DNA of 21,344 nucleotides from JBBAAW01 sp964574405 (lineage in GTDB: Bacteria; Patescibacteriota; WWE3; UBA101185; UBA10185), in NCBI GenBank assembly GCA_964574405.1, contig CAZNNN010000009.1, forward strand, positions 1-21,344, read 5' to 3'. This document shows positions 14,385-21,183 of this stretch, piece by piece (the first letter of the stretch is position 1; each line of letters begins with the position of its first letter). Position numbers and translations under genes: made by a program. The notes beneath the pieces are model-generated. The model saw only the letters and a list, made by a program, of their open reading frames with translations, was not told the DNA's origin and did no database searches.

Positions 14385-16058
14385 ATGTCTGCAAAACAAA
14401 TAGTATATGGCGACCAGGCGAGAAAAAAGCTGATGGACGGCATTAACAAGCTTTCCAGAGCAGTAGCCACAACACTTGGTCCAAAGGGGAGAAATGTGGC
14501 GTTAGATAAATCGTGGGGGGCTGCACAGGTGGTGCATGACGGAGTTACGGTGGCTAAAGAAATTGAGCTCACTGACAAATTTGAGAACATGGGTGCGCAA
14601 TTAGTTAGACAGGCGGCGGAAAAAACTAATGACATAGCGGGCGATGGTACAACTACCGCGGTGGTTTTGTCCCAGGCTATTGTGGAAGAGGGCTTGCGGA
14701 ACATTTCTGCGGGGGCTAATCCCATGATGTTAAGAGGCGGGTTGGAAAAAGGCTTGATTTTGGTGGTAAAAGAAATTGAGAAATTGGCTAAAAAAATAAC
14801 TACCAAAGAGGAAAAATCCCAAGTAGCTACAATTTCCGCGCAAAATGTGGAGATTGGCAACTTGATTGCCGAGGCCATGGAAAAAGTGGGCAAGGACGGC
14901 GTTATTACCGTGGAGGAGTCAAAGGGCTTGCAAATGGAGTTGGAGTACAAAGATGGGATGCAGTTTGACAAAGGCTTTGCATCGCCTTACTTTGTGACCA
15001 ATGCCGACAAAATGGCGGCAGAAATTGAGTCGCCCTACATTTTGATCACTGACACAAAGATTACTAGTATTCAGGATTTGCTACCGTTGCTGGAGGGTTT
15101 TGTTAAAGTGTCAAAAAATTTGGTAATTATTGCGGATGACATTGAGGGCGAGGCGTTGGCAACATTGGTGGTAAATAAGATTCGCGGGACTTTTAATGCG
15201 CTAGCGGTTAAGGCTCCGGGTTTTGGCGACAGGAGAAAAGAGCTTTTGGCCGATATTGCGGCTTTAACGGGCGCAACGGTAATTTCTGAAGAGTTGGGTA
15301 GAAAGCTTGACTCCACCAAGATTGAGGATTTGGGTAAAGCAGATAGGGTAATTGCCGATAAAGACAACACCACCATTGTGGGTGGCAAAGGTGACAAGAA
15401 AAAGATTATGGATAGAATTGCCCAGATTCAAACCCAAATGGGCAAAACGGATTCTAATTATGATAAAGAAAAGTATCAGGAGCGACTAGCCAAGCTTTCT
15501 GGTGGCGTAGCAGTTTTGCAGGTTGGGGCGGCAACGGAAACCGAGCTTAAAGAAAAGAAATTGCGAGTGGAAGATGCGGTTAACGCTACCAAAGCGGCTG
15601 TGGAAGAGGGTATTGTTCCAGGCGGGGGGGTGGCGTTTTTGCGAGCTCGTAAGGTGCTGGAAGGCACTAAAGCAGAGGGTGACGAGGCTACTGCTCTTAA
15701 GATTTTGTACACCGCATTGGAGAAACCCATAAGGATGATTGTACAAAATTCGGGTGTGGATGCGGGCATGATTTTGGGCGAGCTTGAGAGATTACAAAAG
15801 GAGAAAAACGACGCTAACATTGGCTACAATGTAGTTAAAATGGAGTACGGCGACATGGTAAAGGAAGGAATTATCGATCCTGCCAAAGTAACCAGAAGCG
15901 CGTTGCAAAACGCCGTTTCTGTGGCCATTATGGTTCTTTCTACCGAATGTTTAGTGGCAGAAGCCCCTAAAAAAGAAGAGCCGATGCCTGGTGGCGGTAT
16001 GGGTGGCGCTGGAATGGGGGGCATGGGTGGTATGGGCGGAGGAATGGAAGACTACTAG
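14385..16058 (+). CDS. groEL: Chaperonin GroEL (60 kDa)
   Basis: 557 residues, near the usual ~545. Nucleotide-binding residues are visible: TTLGPKGRNVALDK (30-42), D52 in VHDGVTVAKEI, and DGTTT (87-91). VPGGGVAFLRA around residue 410 is the second equatorial signature. The C-terminus is the usual GGM-rich tail (GGGMGGAGMGGMGGMGGGM) before EDY. It forms the folding chamber with GroES. The Shine-Dalgarno AAAGGAG lies just upstream of the ATG. The gene is followed by an intrinsic terminator. Confidence 0.98.
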   Translation: MSAKQIVYGDQARKKLMDGINKLSRAVATTLGPKGRNVALDKSWGAAQVVHDGVTVAKEIELTDKFENMGAQLVRQAAEKTNDIAGDGTTTAVVLSQAIVEEGLRNISAGANPMMLRGGLEKGLILVVKEIEKLAKKITTKEEKSQVATISAQNVEIGNLIAEAMEKVGKDGVITVEESKGLQMELEYKDGMQFDKGFASPYFVTNADKMAAEIESPYILITDTKITSIQDLLPLLEGFVKVSKNLVIIADDIEGEALATLVVNKIRGTFNALAVKAPGFGDRRKELLADIAALTGATVISEELGRKLDSTKIEDLGKADRVIADKDNTTIVGGKGDKKKIMDRIAQIQTQMGKTDSNYDKEKYQERLAKLSGGVAVLQVGAATETELKEKKLRVEDAVNATKAAVEEGIVPGGGVAFLRARKVLEGTKAEGDEATALKILYTALEKPIRMIVQNSGVDAGMILGELERLQKEKNDANIGYNVVKMEYGDMVKEGIIDPAKVTRSALQNAVSVAIMVLSTECLVAEAPKKEEPMPGGGMGGAGMGGMGGMGGGMEDY

Positions 16059-16090
16059 GTAAGGATTGACGCGAATCGAGAAAATCTACC

Positions 16091-16124
16091 GAAGAGCCCC
16101 GAATTAAAACCTCGGGGCTTTTTG
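16091..16124 (+). terminator. Intrinsic terminator of groESL
   Basis: AGCCCCGA (16095-16102) pairs with TCGGGGCT (16112-16119) around a 9-nt loop, and a T-run follows directly. It ends the groES-groEL transcript about 35 nt after the groEL stop. Confidence 0.9.
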
Positions 16125-16163
16125 GGCTACACACTTATTCGTATTATATTCTGGGCGTTATGG

Positions 16164-16220
16164 AGCGTTAGCCCTACGGCTAACACATTGTAACGCTTTG
16201 GGTTTTACATTGTTACGGCA
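16164..16220. repeat. ~57-bp direct repeat, left copy
   Basis: AGCGTTAGCCCTACGGCTAA begins a 57-bp stretch repeated at 17548-17607 with one 3-nt length difference. A weaker match extends ~15 bp upstream (GGGCGTTATGGAGCG against GGGTGTTATAAAGCG). It holds a dyad, GTTAGCC-CTAC-GGCTAAC, inside an outer pair AGCGTTA...TAACGCT. It lies 25 bp past the stop of the ATPase gene, with a small GGG-AAAAA-CCC hairpin in between. Confidence 0.85.
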
Positions 16221-16244
16221 GGGAAAAACCCTACACAATATTTA

Positions 16245-17462
16245 TTAGTTCTTTTCTTTTTGGACTCTTGAAATATATTTTTCTAGTAACGGTACTGCAA
16301 AGGAGTAATTACCATTATTATCTTTATACAATAAGCCTGTTGTTATTAATCTTCTGAACATTTGACTAACTTGGGATCTACCGAACCTCTTCATCCCACT
16401 ATTTTCAGATAGTGCTACAATTTCGTGTACCTTGAATTTAGCTTTTTCCGAATTTGTGATTAATGTGAGCAGATCACGCTCCCTTTCTGTTGCCTTTGCC
16501 CATCTACCAGAAAAAAAATCGTTGTCTAGTTTTTTAATAATTGCATCCATTGGTATAGAAAGTTCCTGCTCTGCGTCTGCTTGTTGTAGGAAGATGTCAA
16601 AAACTTCTCTACAGATATATTGTATGAAATAAGGATAGCCCCCTGATTGCTGTATTATTTCGTCTATAGCTGATTCGTTAAATTTTAGTGGATGTTGTGA
16701 AGTTTCTATTGGTTTTACGATCGCATTTTTACTTTCCTCGTTTGTAAGTTTTTCTAACACGACTACATGAAACAACCTTTCAGAATATGTTCTTGTTTCT
16801 ACCAGATTTGCAAGTAGCATGGGGAGGCCTGTTAGGACAAGCATGAAGGGTATATTACTCTTTTGTATATAAGTAAATACATCGAGTAGAAGCGAAAGTG
16901 GATACTGCCTATCTTCTGAGTGATCACTTAATGTTTGTGCTTCATCGTAAGCGAAAACAATGCCTCTAATAAATTGAAGGCTCGCTAAATGACCCCAAAC
17001 CATTTCAAGTGTTGCTTTAAGTTTGTCGCTGATAAATCCGGGGACATTGTTAAAGTAATTTGACAGGTAAGAGTAGTCTAGACAGACATCGCTCGACTTT
17101 TTTTCGTTGCTAAAACCAATACTCTTTTTGTTTATCGACCCAACCTTTACATTTGAAGTTATAAGTGCAATGTCGGTTAATAACCGCATAGCCATAGTTT
17201 CTTCGCTTATGCTGACACTCTCTGCACAGTCAGTTCCTGCCCACAGCCATCCAGTTTTTCTGGCAACAGGTTTGAGACTTTCTAATAGTACAGTTTTCCC
17301 TATACCTCTCAAGCCAGAAATTATTAGATTTTTTAAAATTGTGTGTTGTTTTAGTAATTTGCCGAACTCGTGTATCTCAAGATCCCTTCCTGCTAAATAC
17401 GGCGGAGTATGTCCCGCACCGGGTCGGAAAGGATTTTCAAGTACTCTGGTAGCGTTAGTCAT
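16245..17462 (-). CDS. Cdc6/STAND-like AAA ATPase with winged-helix C-terminus
   Basis: 405 residues from the ATG at 17462 (MTNATRVLENPFRPGAG). A start 12 codons earlier at 17498 is open, but those codons lie in repeat-like sequence. GAGHTPPYLAGRDLEIHEF is the usual lead-in of AAA_16/ORC-type ATPases. Walker A is GLRGIGKT (62-69, counted from the longer start), Walker B is IVFAYDEAQ (D185-E186), and sensor 1 is in FMLVLTGLPMLL. ESAIDEIIQQSGGYPYFIQY is the lid helix typical of this group. The last ~90 residues (ATERERDLLTLI, then FGRSQVSQMFRRLITTGLLY) form a winged helix. Such proteins are common single-gene accessory cargo. No toxin, nuclease or transposase domain is fused. A Shine-Dalgarno is not evident. 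Confidence 0.85.
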   Translation of the reverse strand: MTNATRVLENPFRPGAGHTPPYLAGRDLEIHEFGKLLKQHTILKNLIISGLRGIGKTVLLESLKPVARKTGWLWAGTDCAESVSISEETMAMRLLTDIALITSNVKVGSINKKSIGFSNEKKSSDVCLDYSYLSNYFNNVPGFISDKLKATLEMVWGHLASLQFIRGIVFAYDEAQTLSDHSEDRQYPLSLLLDVFTYIQKSNIPFMLVLTGLPMLLANLVETRTYSERLFHVVVLEKLTNEESKNAIVKPIETSQHPLKFNESAIDEIIQQSGGYPYFIQYICREVFDIFLQQADAEQELSIPMDAIIKKLDNDFFSGRWAKATERERDLLTLITNSEKAKFKVHEIVALSENSGMKRFGRSQVSQMFRRLITTGLLYKDNNGNYSFAVPLLEKYISRVQKEKN

Positions 17463-17547
17463 ACGGGTAACGTTACACCAACGGCTAACAAAAGTCAATA
17501 GTGCTAGCGGAAGCCTTTAGTTACGGGTTAAGTGTGGGGTGTTATAA

Positions 17548-17607
17548 AGCGTTAGCCCTACGGCTAACACATTGTAACGCTTTGGGTTTTACATTGTTGT
17601 AACGGCA
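17548..17607. repeat. ~60-bp direct repeat, right copy
   Basis: Same orientation and nearly identical sequence to 16164-16220, with a 3-nt insertion near the end (ACATTGTTGTAACGGCA against ACATTGTTACGGCA). The two copies bracket the ATPase gene, 1.38 kb apart. A third, degenerate version (GCGTTAGTC...ACGGCTAAC) spans 17450-17490 at the start of the ATPase gene. Confidence 0.85.
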
Positions 17608-17730
17608 AGAATCCCGCTTTGCTTTTACAAGTCGTATATTTTGTAAATGTGTGAGATTGTTGGGCAATTTTCCGCAGTATCCCAAACCATCGTCCGCATT
17701 GAGTCCTACCACTGTATTAAGGAGTATAAT
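17608..17730 (-). pseudogene. Possible dihydrofolate reductase N-terminal remnant
   Basis: The minus-strand frame reads NTVVGLNADDGLGYCGKLP followed by NNLTHLQNIRLVKAKRDS. The NADDGLGYxGKLP part fits the DHFR N-terminal signature (V-x-x-N-x-(D/N)-x-G-(I/L)-G-x-x-G-x-L-P). The conserved Trp after LP and the downstream Asp-x-x-x-F are not recognisable, there is no ATG, and the frame runs on into the 60-bp repeat and stops at 17544-17542. If real, the gene was cut at the edge of the repeat. The match is short and could be chance. Confidence 0.35.
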
Positions 17731-17736
17731 ACCGTT

Positions 17737-17832
17737 ATGAGGGTAGAAAAGAAAATCTGGAAAGAATATTTTGACAAAGTCGCAAGCGGAGATAAGAATT
17801 TTGAACTACGGCTTTCAAGTTATTGGCTTTAG
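17737..17832 (+). pseudogene. DUF3850/ASCH-like N-terminal fragment
   Basis: 31 codons from the ATG at 17737: MRVEKKIWKEYFDKVASGDK followed by NFELRLSSYWL and a stop. This matches the start of DUF3850 (ASCH-like) proteins, which open with KKIWxEYFxKVxxGxKxFELRL and normally continue for 60 or more residues. Nothing downstream in any frame continues the domain; a (TAA)7 tract follows at once. TATAAT (17725-17730) lies 6 nt before the ATG, so it may still be transcribed. ASCH domains are RNA-binding or nucleoside-modifying; this fragment should be non-functional. Confidence 0.65.
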
Positions 17833-17836
17833 ACCG

Positions 17837-17858
17837 TAATAATAATAATAATAATAAT
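17837..17858. repeat. (TAA)7 microsatellite
   Basis: Seven tandem TAA units plus one T directly after the stop of the DUF3850 fragment. The tract marks where the gene loses homology and may have grown by slippage after the break. Confidence 0.9.
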
Positions 17859-17876
17859 CGACTGGAGTTGCTTTAT

Positions 17877-17905
17877 TTGGTTCCTTACCCCACTTATGGT
17901 TAAAT
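17877..17905 (+). promoter_or_regulatory. Candidate promoter for the methyltransferase leader
   Basis: TTGGTT (17877-17882), a 17-bp spacer and TTAAAT (17900-17905) would start a ~138-nt leader RNA ahead of the methyltransferase. The match is moderate. The 217 bp between the DUF3850 fragment and the methyltransferase hold no gene: only this promoter, a tRNA-like stretch at ~17944-17974 and the hairpin at 17969-18032. Confidence 0.35.
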
Positions 17906-17968
17906 GTCTTTGTTCGTAGGGGGTCATGTAGCTGAAAGGTTACTGTAGCTCAGCAAGTTTATCTTTAG

Positions 17969-18032
17969 AGCACCTAGAACTTATACTTAAGTGTAAAATC
18001 TTAAGTGTTGGTTCTCGGTGCTTTTTGTTTTT
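17969..18032 (+). terminator. Long leader hairpin with T-run before the methyltransferase (terminator or attenuator)
   Basis: AGCACC-T-AGAAC (17969-17980) pairs with GTTCT-C-GGTGCT (18011-18022) around one mismatch, and an inner stem ATACTTAAG (17983-17991) pairs with CTTAAGTGT (18000-18008) with one wobble. TTTTTGTTTTTT follows directly, then AAGGAGGTG 10 nt from the ATG. There is no intact gene upstream for it to terminate, so it may act as a transcription attenuator in the methyltransferase leader. Confidence 0.65.
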
Positions 18033-18049
18033 TAAGGAGGTGAATAATT

Positions 18050-18514
18050 ATGGCTAATGATAGTCAATTTAAAATAAAGACAAAATACATTGCAACAAGA
18101 GGTGTAGAGGAATTTAGACAAACCATTGAAAAATGGGTTAAACCAGACGATTCCATACTAGAAATAGGTTGTGAATGGGGAACAACTTCCGTATTAATAC
18201 ATCAAGTATGCAAAAACCTTATTGCTACCGATATAAGTAGCGAGTGTATAAGCATAGCTAGACAGAAATATCCTGTTATAAGATTTGAAGTACTTGACGC
18301 GTATAACATAAGGGAAGCTATGAAATTTGGTAAGCCGTTTACCAAAATTTATGTAGATGTTTCCGGGTTTTCTGGATATAAATCACTGCTTGATGCGCTT
18401 GCGATGTTGAATATGTACGCAACCATATTTGAACCTGAGGCGATAATAATAAAAAGTGGTTCAGTTAAGCAATTTGCTAAAAATTGCATAGCTTGGGATG
18501 TAAACCAGCTATAG
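18050..18514 (+). CDS. Short class I SAM-dependent methyltransferase-like protein
   Basis: 154 residues. Motif I is ILEIGCEWGTT (E38, G40, G44) and the acidic end of strand 2 is LIATDIS (D61), together the SAM pocket of the Rossmann-type fold. YPVIRFEVLDAYNIREAM supplies the following strand and helix, and FTKIYVDVSGFSGYKSLLDA strand 4. The protein ends near residue 154, shorter than most class I methyltransferases (200-250), leaving little room for a substrate domain. The start is fixed by the strong Shine-Dalgarno AAGGAGGTG. Substrate unknown. It is followed within 40 bp by the promoter of the DUF5320-DUF134 pair. Confidence 0.75.
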   Translation: MANDSQFKIKTKYIATRGVEEFRQTIEKWVKPDDSILEIGCEWGTTSVLIHQVCKNLIATDISSECISIARQKYPVIRFEVLDAYNIREAMKFGKPFTKIYVDVSGFSGYKSLLDALAMLNMYATIFEPEAIIIKSGSVKQFAKNCIAWDVNQL

Positions 18515-18551
18515 CCAAGATTGCCTACTCTGTTCTGTAGTGGCGGATTAT

Positions 18552-18593
18552 TTGACAAGTCGTATTTTCATAGTATTATGAATATATATTCAT
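18552..18593 (+). promoter_or_regulatory. Strong promoter with 16-bp palindrome
   Basis: TTGACA (18552-18557), a 16-bp spacer and TATTAT (18574-18579) form the best sigma-70 match in the window. A perfect palindrome, ATGAATATATATTCAT (18578-18593), overlaps the -10 and the expected start site, the place for a repressor. The second gene of this operon, DUF134, encodes a helix-turn-helix protein and is a candidate to bind it. Confidence 0.65.
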
Positions 18594-18622
18594 TACTAAT
18601 TTATTAAAAGGAGGTGAATAAA

Positions 18623-18886
18623 ATGCCATATTACGATAAAACAGGTCCTCAAGGACAAGGTCCAATGACCGGAAGAGGTTTTGGTCCTTGCGGTGGTGGA
18701 AAAGGTTTTGGAAGAGGGGTGGGTTTTGGTAGAGGTAGGGGGTTTCAATCTTGGTTTGCTTCACAAAGCAAAGATCAAGTTAAAGAAGAACTTGCATTCT
18801 ACAAAAAAACCCTAGAGGAGGAGTTAGAACAGGTTAAAACCGAGCAAAAGAAGCTAGAGAAAGTGTTATGCCAAGACCAAGAATAA
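18623..18886 (+). CDS. DUF5320 family protein
   Basis: 87 residues from the ATG at 18623. A GTG at 18614 is in frame but falls inside the Shine-Dalgarno AAAGGAGGTG. MPYYDKTGPQGQGPMTGRGF, then G-P-C and Gly/Arg/Phe-rich repeats (GFGRGVGFGRGRGF), is the DUF5320 hallmark. Residues ~51-84 form a charged coiled coil (KEELAFYKKTLEEELEQVKT). In other bacteria and archaea DUF5320 sits beside DUF134 and NifX/NifB-type dinitrogenase iron-molybdenum cofactor proteins or Mrp ATPases; none is seen here. Function unknown. Overlaps DUF134 by 19 bp. Confidence 0.85.
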   Translation: MPYYDKTGPQGQGPMTGRGFGPCGGGKGFGRGVGFGRGRGFQSWFASQSKDQVKEELAFYKKTLEEELEQVKTEQKKLEKVLCQDQE

Positions 18887-19164
18887 AAAGGTGTCTACAA
18901 TTTAATCCTAATGTTGACTACTTTAAGCCAAGGGGGATACCTCTAAGAGATTTGGAGGAAGTAGAGCTATTACCTGATGAAATAGAGGCAATAAAACTAT
19001 ATTTAGTGGATGAGTTGGATCAAACCAAGTCGGCAGAAAAAATGGGAATATCACAGCCAACTTTTGCTAGAACGCTTAATTTAGCCAATAAAAAAGTAGC
19101 AGAGGCTTTGATTAAGGGTAAAGCAATAAAGATTATTAGAAGAGTTCTAGACCGTTGCTATTAA
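18868..19164 (+). CDS. DUF134 family DNA-binding protein
   Basis: 98 residues. MPRPRIKRCLQFNPNVDYFK, then PRGIPLRDLEEVELLPDEIE, is the DUF134 N-terminal signature. SAEKMGISQPTFARTLNLAN (~55-74) is the helix-turn-helix, of a sigma-70 region 4-like type, and VAEALIKGKAIKI closes the domain. It has no Shine-Dalgarno of its own; the start lies inside the end of DUF5320, so translation is probably coupled. It is a candidate autoregulator through the palindrome at 18578-18593. Its last 29 bp overlap the opposite-strand remnant at 19136-19287. Confidence 0.88.
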   Translation: MPRPRIKRCLQFNPNVDYFKPRGIPLRDLEEVELLPDEIEAIKLYLVDELDQTKSAEKMGISQPTFARTLNLANKKVAEALIKGKAIKIIRRVLDRCY

Positions 19165-19287
19165 TAGTCAATTCTTGATTACAGTTGTTGTATTGCCCGG
19201 TAACAATTACTTTTTGCCCATTAAAGTCGCCCGCATTTTCTTGTCCAAGCAAATGAACTGTATAAGAATCGGTAATGAGGATAATGA
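19136..19287 (-). pseudogene. C-terminal remnant of an unknown protein, abutting tRNA-Ala
   Basis: The minus-strand frame downstream of the tRNA 3' end reads ILITDSYTVHLLGQENAGDF, then NGQKVIVTGQYNNCNQELTI and NSNGLELF-stop. The F-N-G-x-K-V-x-V-T-G-x-Y pattern with alternating hydrophobics resembles an OB-fold C-terminus. There is no start codon in the stretch; the frame is open only because it runs back through the tRNA. It looks like a gene tail left after its upstream part was lost at the tRNA boundary. Chance cannot be excluded at this length. Confidence 0.35.
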
Positions 19288-19290
19288 GTT

Positions 19291-19366
19291 TGGTGGACCG
19301 TGGCGGAATCGAACCGCCGATCTCTGCAATGCGAATGCAGCGCTCTACCAACTGAGCTAACGGCCC
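19291..19366 (-). tRNA. tRNA-Ala (anticodon CGC)
   Basis: Cloverleaf on the minus strand: acceptor GGGCCGT/ACGGTCC with the alanine identity pair G3-U70, D-arm GCTC-AGTTGGTA-GAGC, anticodon stem CTGCA/TGCAG with loop TTCGCAT (anticodon CGC), and T-arm GGCGG-TTCGATT-CCGCC. The discriminator is A73 and CCA is encoded (19293-19291). It reads GCG codons. Confidence 0.96.
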
Positions 19367-19368
19367 AT

Positions 19369-19405
19369 AGATTGCTTCGTCCGCCTTTGGCGGACTCGCA
19401 ACGAC
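19369..19405. repeat. Dispersed hairpin repeat (ATTGCTTCGTC...CGCAACGAC type)
   Basis: AGATTGCTTC-GTCCGCC-TTT-GGCGGAC-TCGCAACGAC. The GTCCGCC/GGCGGAC stem (19379-19385, 19389-19395) sits between arms that match the short repeat 'GTCATTGCGAG...CGAAGCAATCT' known from many unrelated bacterial genomes. It lies 2 bp upstream of tRNA-Ala, between it and the antiporter gene. No T-run follows on the minus strand, so it is not a standard terminator. Confidence 0.6.
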
Positions 19406-19454
19406 GAAAGGAAGTCGAATGACAAATGAATTATATACTATTATCACGGCGCTT

Positions 19455-21155
19455 TTAGTGTGGCGGGTGAGCGTGCCCCATGTTTTTGCGCTCGTTTAAA
19501 TACAAAATGTGGTTGTTTTTTTCATTCTCAAAACTGTTATGGTTAACGCCCAACTCCTCCAAAAGCTTCGTAGCATGTTGAGCGGAAATAAAATGGGGTA
19601 AAATTACATAAGTAGCACCCTTTTGATAAAAAGCTAAAGCGTCGTCCACATTATAAGAAATTAAAACCACCGCCGATTCCCGATTAGTTTTTCTAACCTC
19701 TTCCAAAAGCAAAATGCTGGTTTCATAATCCGGAATGGTTGAGATCACCATCCTAGCTTGGGCTACATTAAGCTCATCTAAAAACTCCGCATCTTCCGCG
19801 TCGCCATAAATACAATTAATGTTTTTCTTTTTAAGTTCCTCCAGTGTTTCTGGGTTGTAGTCCACAGCAATAAACCCCGTTCCCAGGTTATTAAAAGCTT
19901 TAACAAAATCCCAGCCTACGCGGTTGCAACCAAACAAAATTACATCGTAGGTTTGTTTTACGGTTTCCATAGCTTCCTTGCTCATCGATCTGTGGGGTGT
20001 AAAGATGTTGTTGAGAAATATGTATAACTTGTCGCCAAATTTAATTAAATACGACGACATAGTAATTGTAACAACGCACACAAGAGTAACTATTTGCACC
20101 AAATTTTGATTTACAAAAGTGAGCTTGGATGCAAGTAGAACCAAAACCAAGGAAAATTCACTAATTTGCGCCAAACTTACCCCCGTTTTAAACGCCACCT
20201 TTCTGTTATACCCAAGAAGTCGTAAATTTAAAGCTGTAATAACAGGCTTAACTAGAATTACAAAGATTGAGAAAATTATAATGGAGGGCAGATATTGGAC
20301 GACTTGATTGGGTTCAATTTTTGAACCTAGGGCCACAAAAAACAGGATCACAAAAAAGTCGCGCAAAGGGCGGAGCTTTGAGGCTATTTCTGTACTAAAA
20401 GGCAGGGTGGAAAGTGCCACGCCGGCTATTAATGCCCCAATTTCTTTAGAAAAGCCCATTTCCGCAAAAAGAGAGGAAATGCCAAAACCCCACGCAATAG
20501 AAAAAAGGAATAAATTTTCTTGCGACTTGGCAAAGAATCTGGAAAGTCTACCCAAAAATTTGGTACTTACTAGCCAAATAAGCAGAGATACCGCCAGCCC
20601 TTTAAGAAGAAGTAGGGCTATAAAGAAACCACCTCGGTAGGCTGTATCTAAAGTGGTAAGAAAAATTAAACAGATGGAGGCTATCAAGTCCTGCAGTAAA
20701 AGGATGCCAATAGCGATTCTGGAATGAAGTTTTTCCAAATCCCCCAAGTCGCCCAAAAGTTTTAAAACAATAATAGTACTGCTAAAAGAGAAGGCGAGGG
20801 CAATGATTATAGCGGGGACGGGATCAAAGCCCAGAACTTTTGCCAGCAAGTAACCTGCAAAGGTGGTAAAAATCATTTGTCCCGCACCGGCGAGAAAGGC
20901 ATTTTTGCCAACCGTTTTAATGGCTTTTGGACTAAGGTTAATGCCCACAATAAAAAGCAAAATAGTGATACCAAGATCGGAAAAGGTGGAAAAAGTGCTG
21001 TTTGCTCCCAGGTCGCCCGCTTGCAAAAAATAAGTGGCGCATAAAAAGCCAGTAAGCACATACGCTAAAATGGCAGGTTGCTTTAAAAGTCGCGCTAGAA
21101 CGGAGAGTAAGGTGGCAACGGCTAGTATTAAACTAATTTGCGTAAATATTTGCAT
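19455..21155 (-). CDS. Kef-type (CPA2) cation/proton antiporter with TrkA-N domain
   Basis: 566 residues. About 12 membrane spans (1-375) form the Na+/H+ exchanger (CPA2) fold; LKQPAILAYVLTGFL near the N-terminus and FGISSLFAEMGFSKEIGALI in the middle are typical. A cytoplasmic RCK_N/TrkA-N domain follows from ~residue 400: VILFGCNRVGWDFVKAF is a G-x-N-x-x-G variant of the dinucleotide-binding loop, FIAVDYNPETLEEL holds the acidic ribose-binding residue, and GDAEDAEFLDELNV follows. No RCK_C domain is present; the protein ends in a short His-rich tail (MGHAHPPH). It probably moves K+ or Na+ against protons across the inner membrane under nucleotide control. Divergent from valS. Confidence 0.9.
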   Translation of the reverse strand: MQIFTQISLILAVATLLSVLARLLKQPAILAYVLTGFLCATYFLQAGDLGANSTFSTFSDLGITILLFIVGINLSPKAIKTVGKNAFLAGAGQMIFTTFAGYLLAKVLGFDPVPAIIIALAFSFSSTIIVLKLLGDLGDLEKLHSRIAIGILLLQDLIASICLIFLTTLDTAYRGGFFIALLLLKGLAVSLLIWLVSTKFLGRLSRFFAKSQENLFLFSIAWGFGISSLFAEMGFSKEIGALIAGVALSTLPFSTEIASKLRPLRDFFVILFFVALGSKIEPNQVVQYLPSIIIFSIFVILVKPVITALNLRLLGYNRKVAFKTGVSLAQISEFSLVLVLLASKLTFVNQNLVQIVTLVCVVTITMSSYLIKFGDKLYIFLNNIFTPHRSMSKEAMETVKQTYDVILFGCNRVGWDFVKAFNNLGTGFIAVDYNPETLEELKKKNINCIYGDAEDAEFLDELNVAQARMVISTIPDYETSILLLEEVRKTNRESAVVLISYNVDDALAFYQKGATYVILPHFISAQHATKLLEELGVNHNSFENEKNNHILYLNERKNMGHAHPPH

Positions 21156-21183
21156 TTGGGCAGTCTTTTATGTCGACCTACCT

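Noticed and set aside
14297..16024. Several antisense open frames over groES-groEL
   Set aside because: They are composition shadows of a highly conserved gene, with no start signals and no recognisable domains.
16164..17607. The dyad repeats as integron attC sites
   Set aside because: GGCTAAC does not fit the RYYYAAC core, the bulged attC pairing is absent, and no integrase is present.
17647..17736. 30 codons upstream of the DUF3850 fragment as its true N-terminus
   Set aside because: The family starts at the MRVEKK-like segment, and TATAAT lies directly before that ATG; the upstream frame overlaps the DHFR-like remnant on the other strand.
17912..18049. T-box riboswitch or intact tRNA upstream of the methyltransferase
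   Set aside because: No T-box consensus (TGGNACCGCG type) is present, and the tRNA-like D-arm has no matching acceptor stem or T-arm.
19288..19447. 103-aa minus-strand reading frame through tRNA-Ala
   Set aside because: The frame is translated tRNA (the familiar GPLAQLVER and GGSIPPRST strings); only the part beyond the tRNA 3' end looks like protein.
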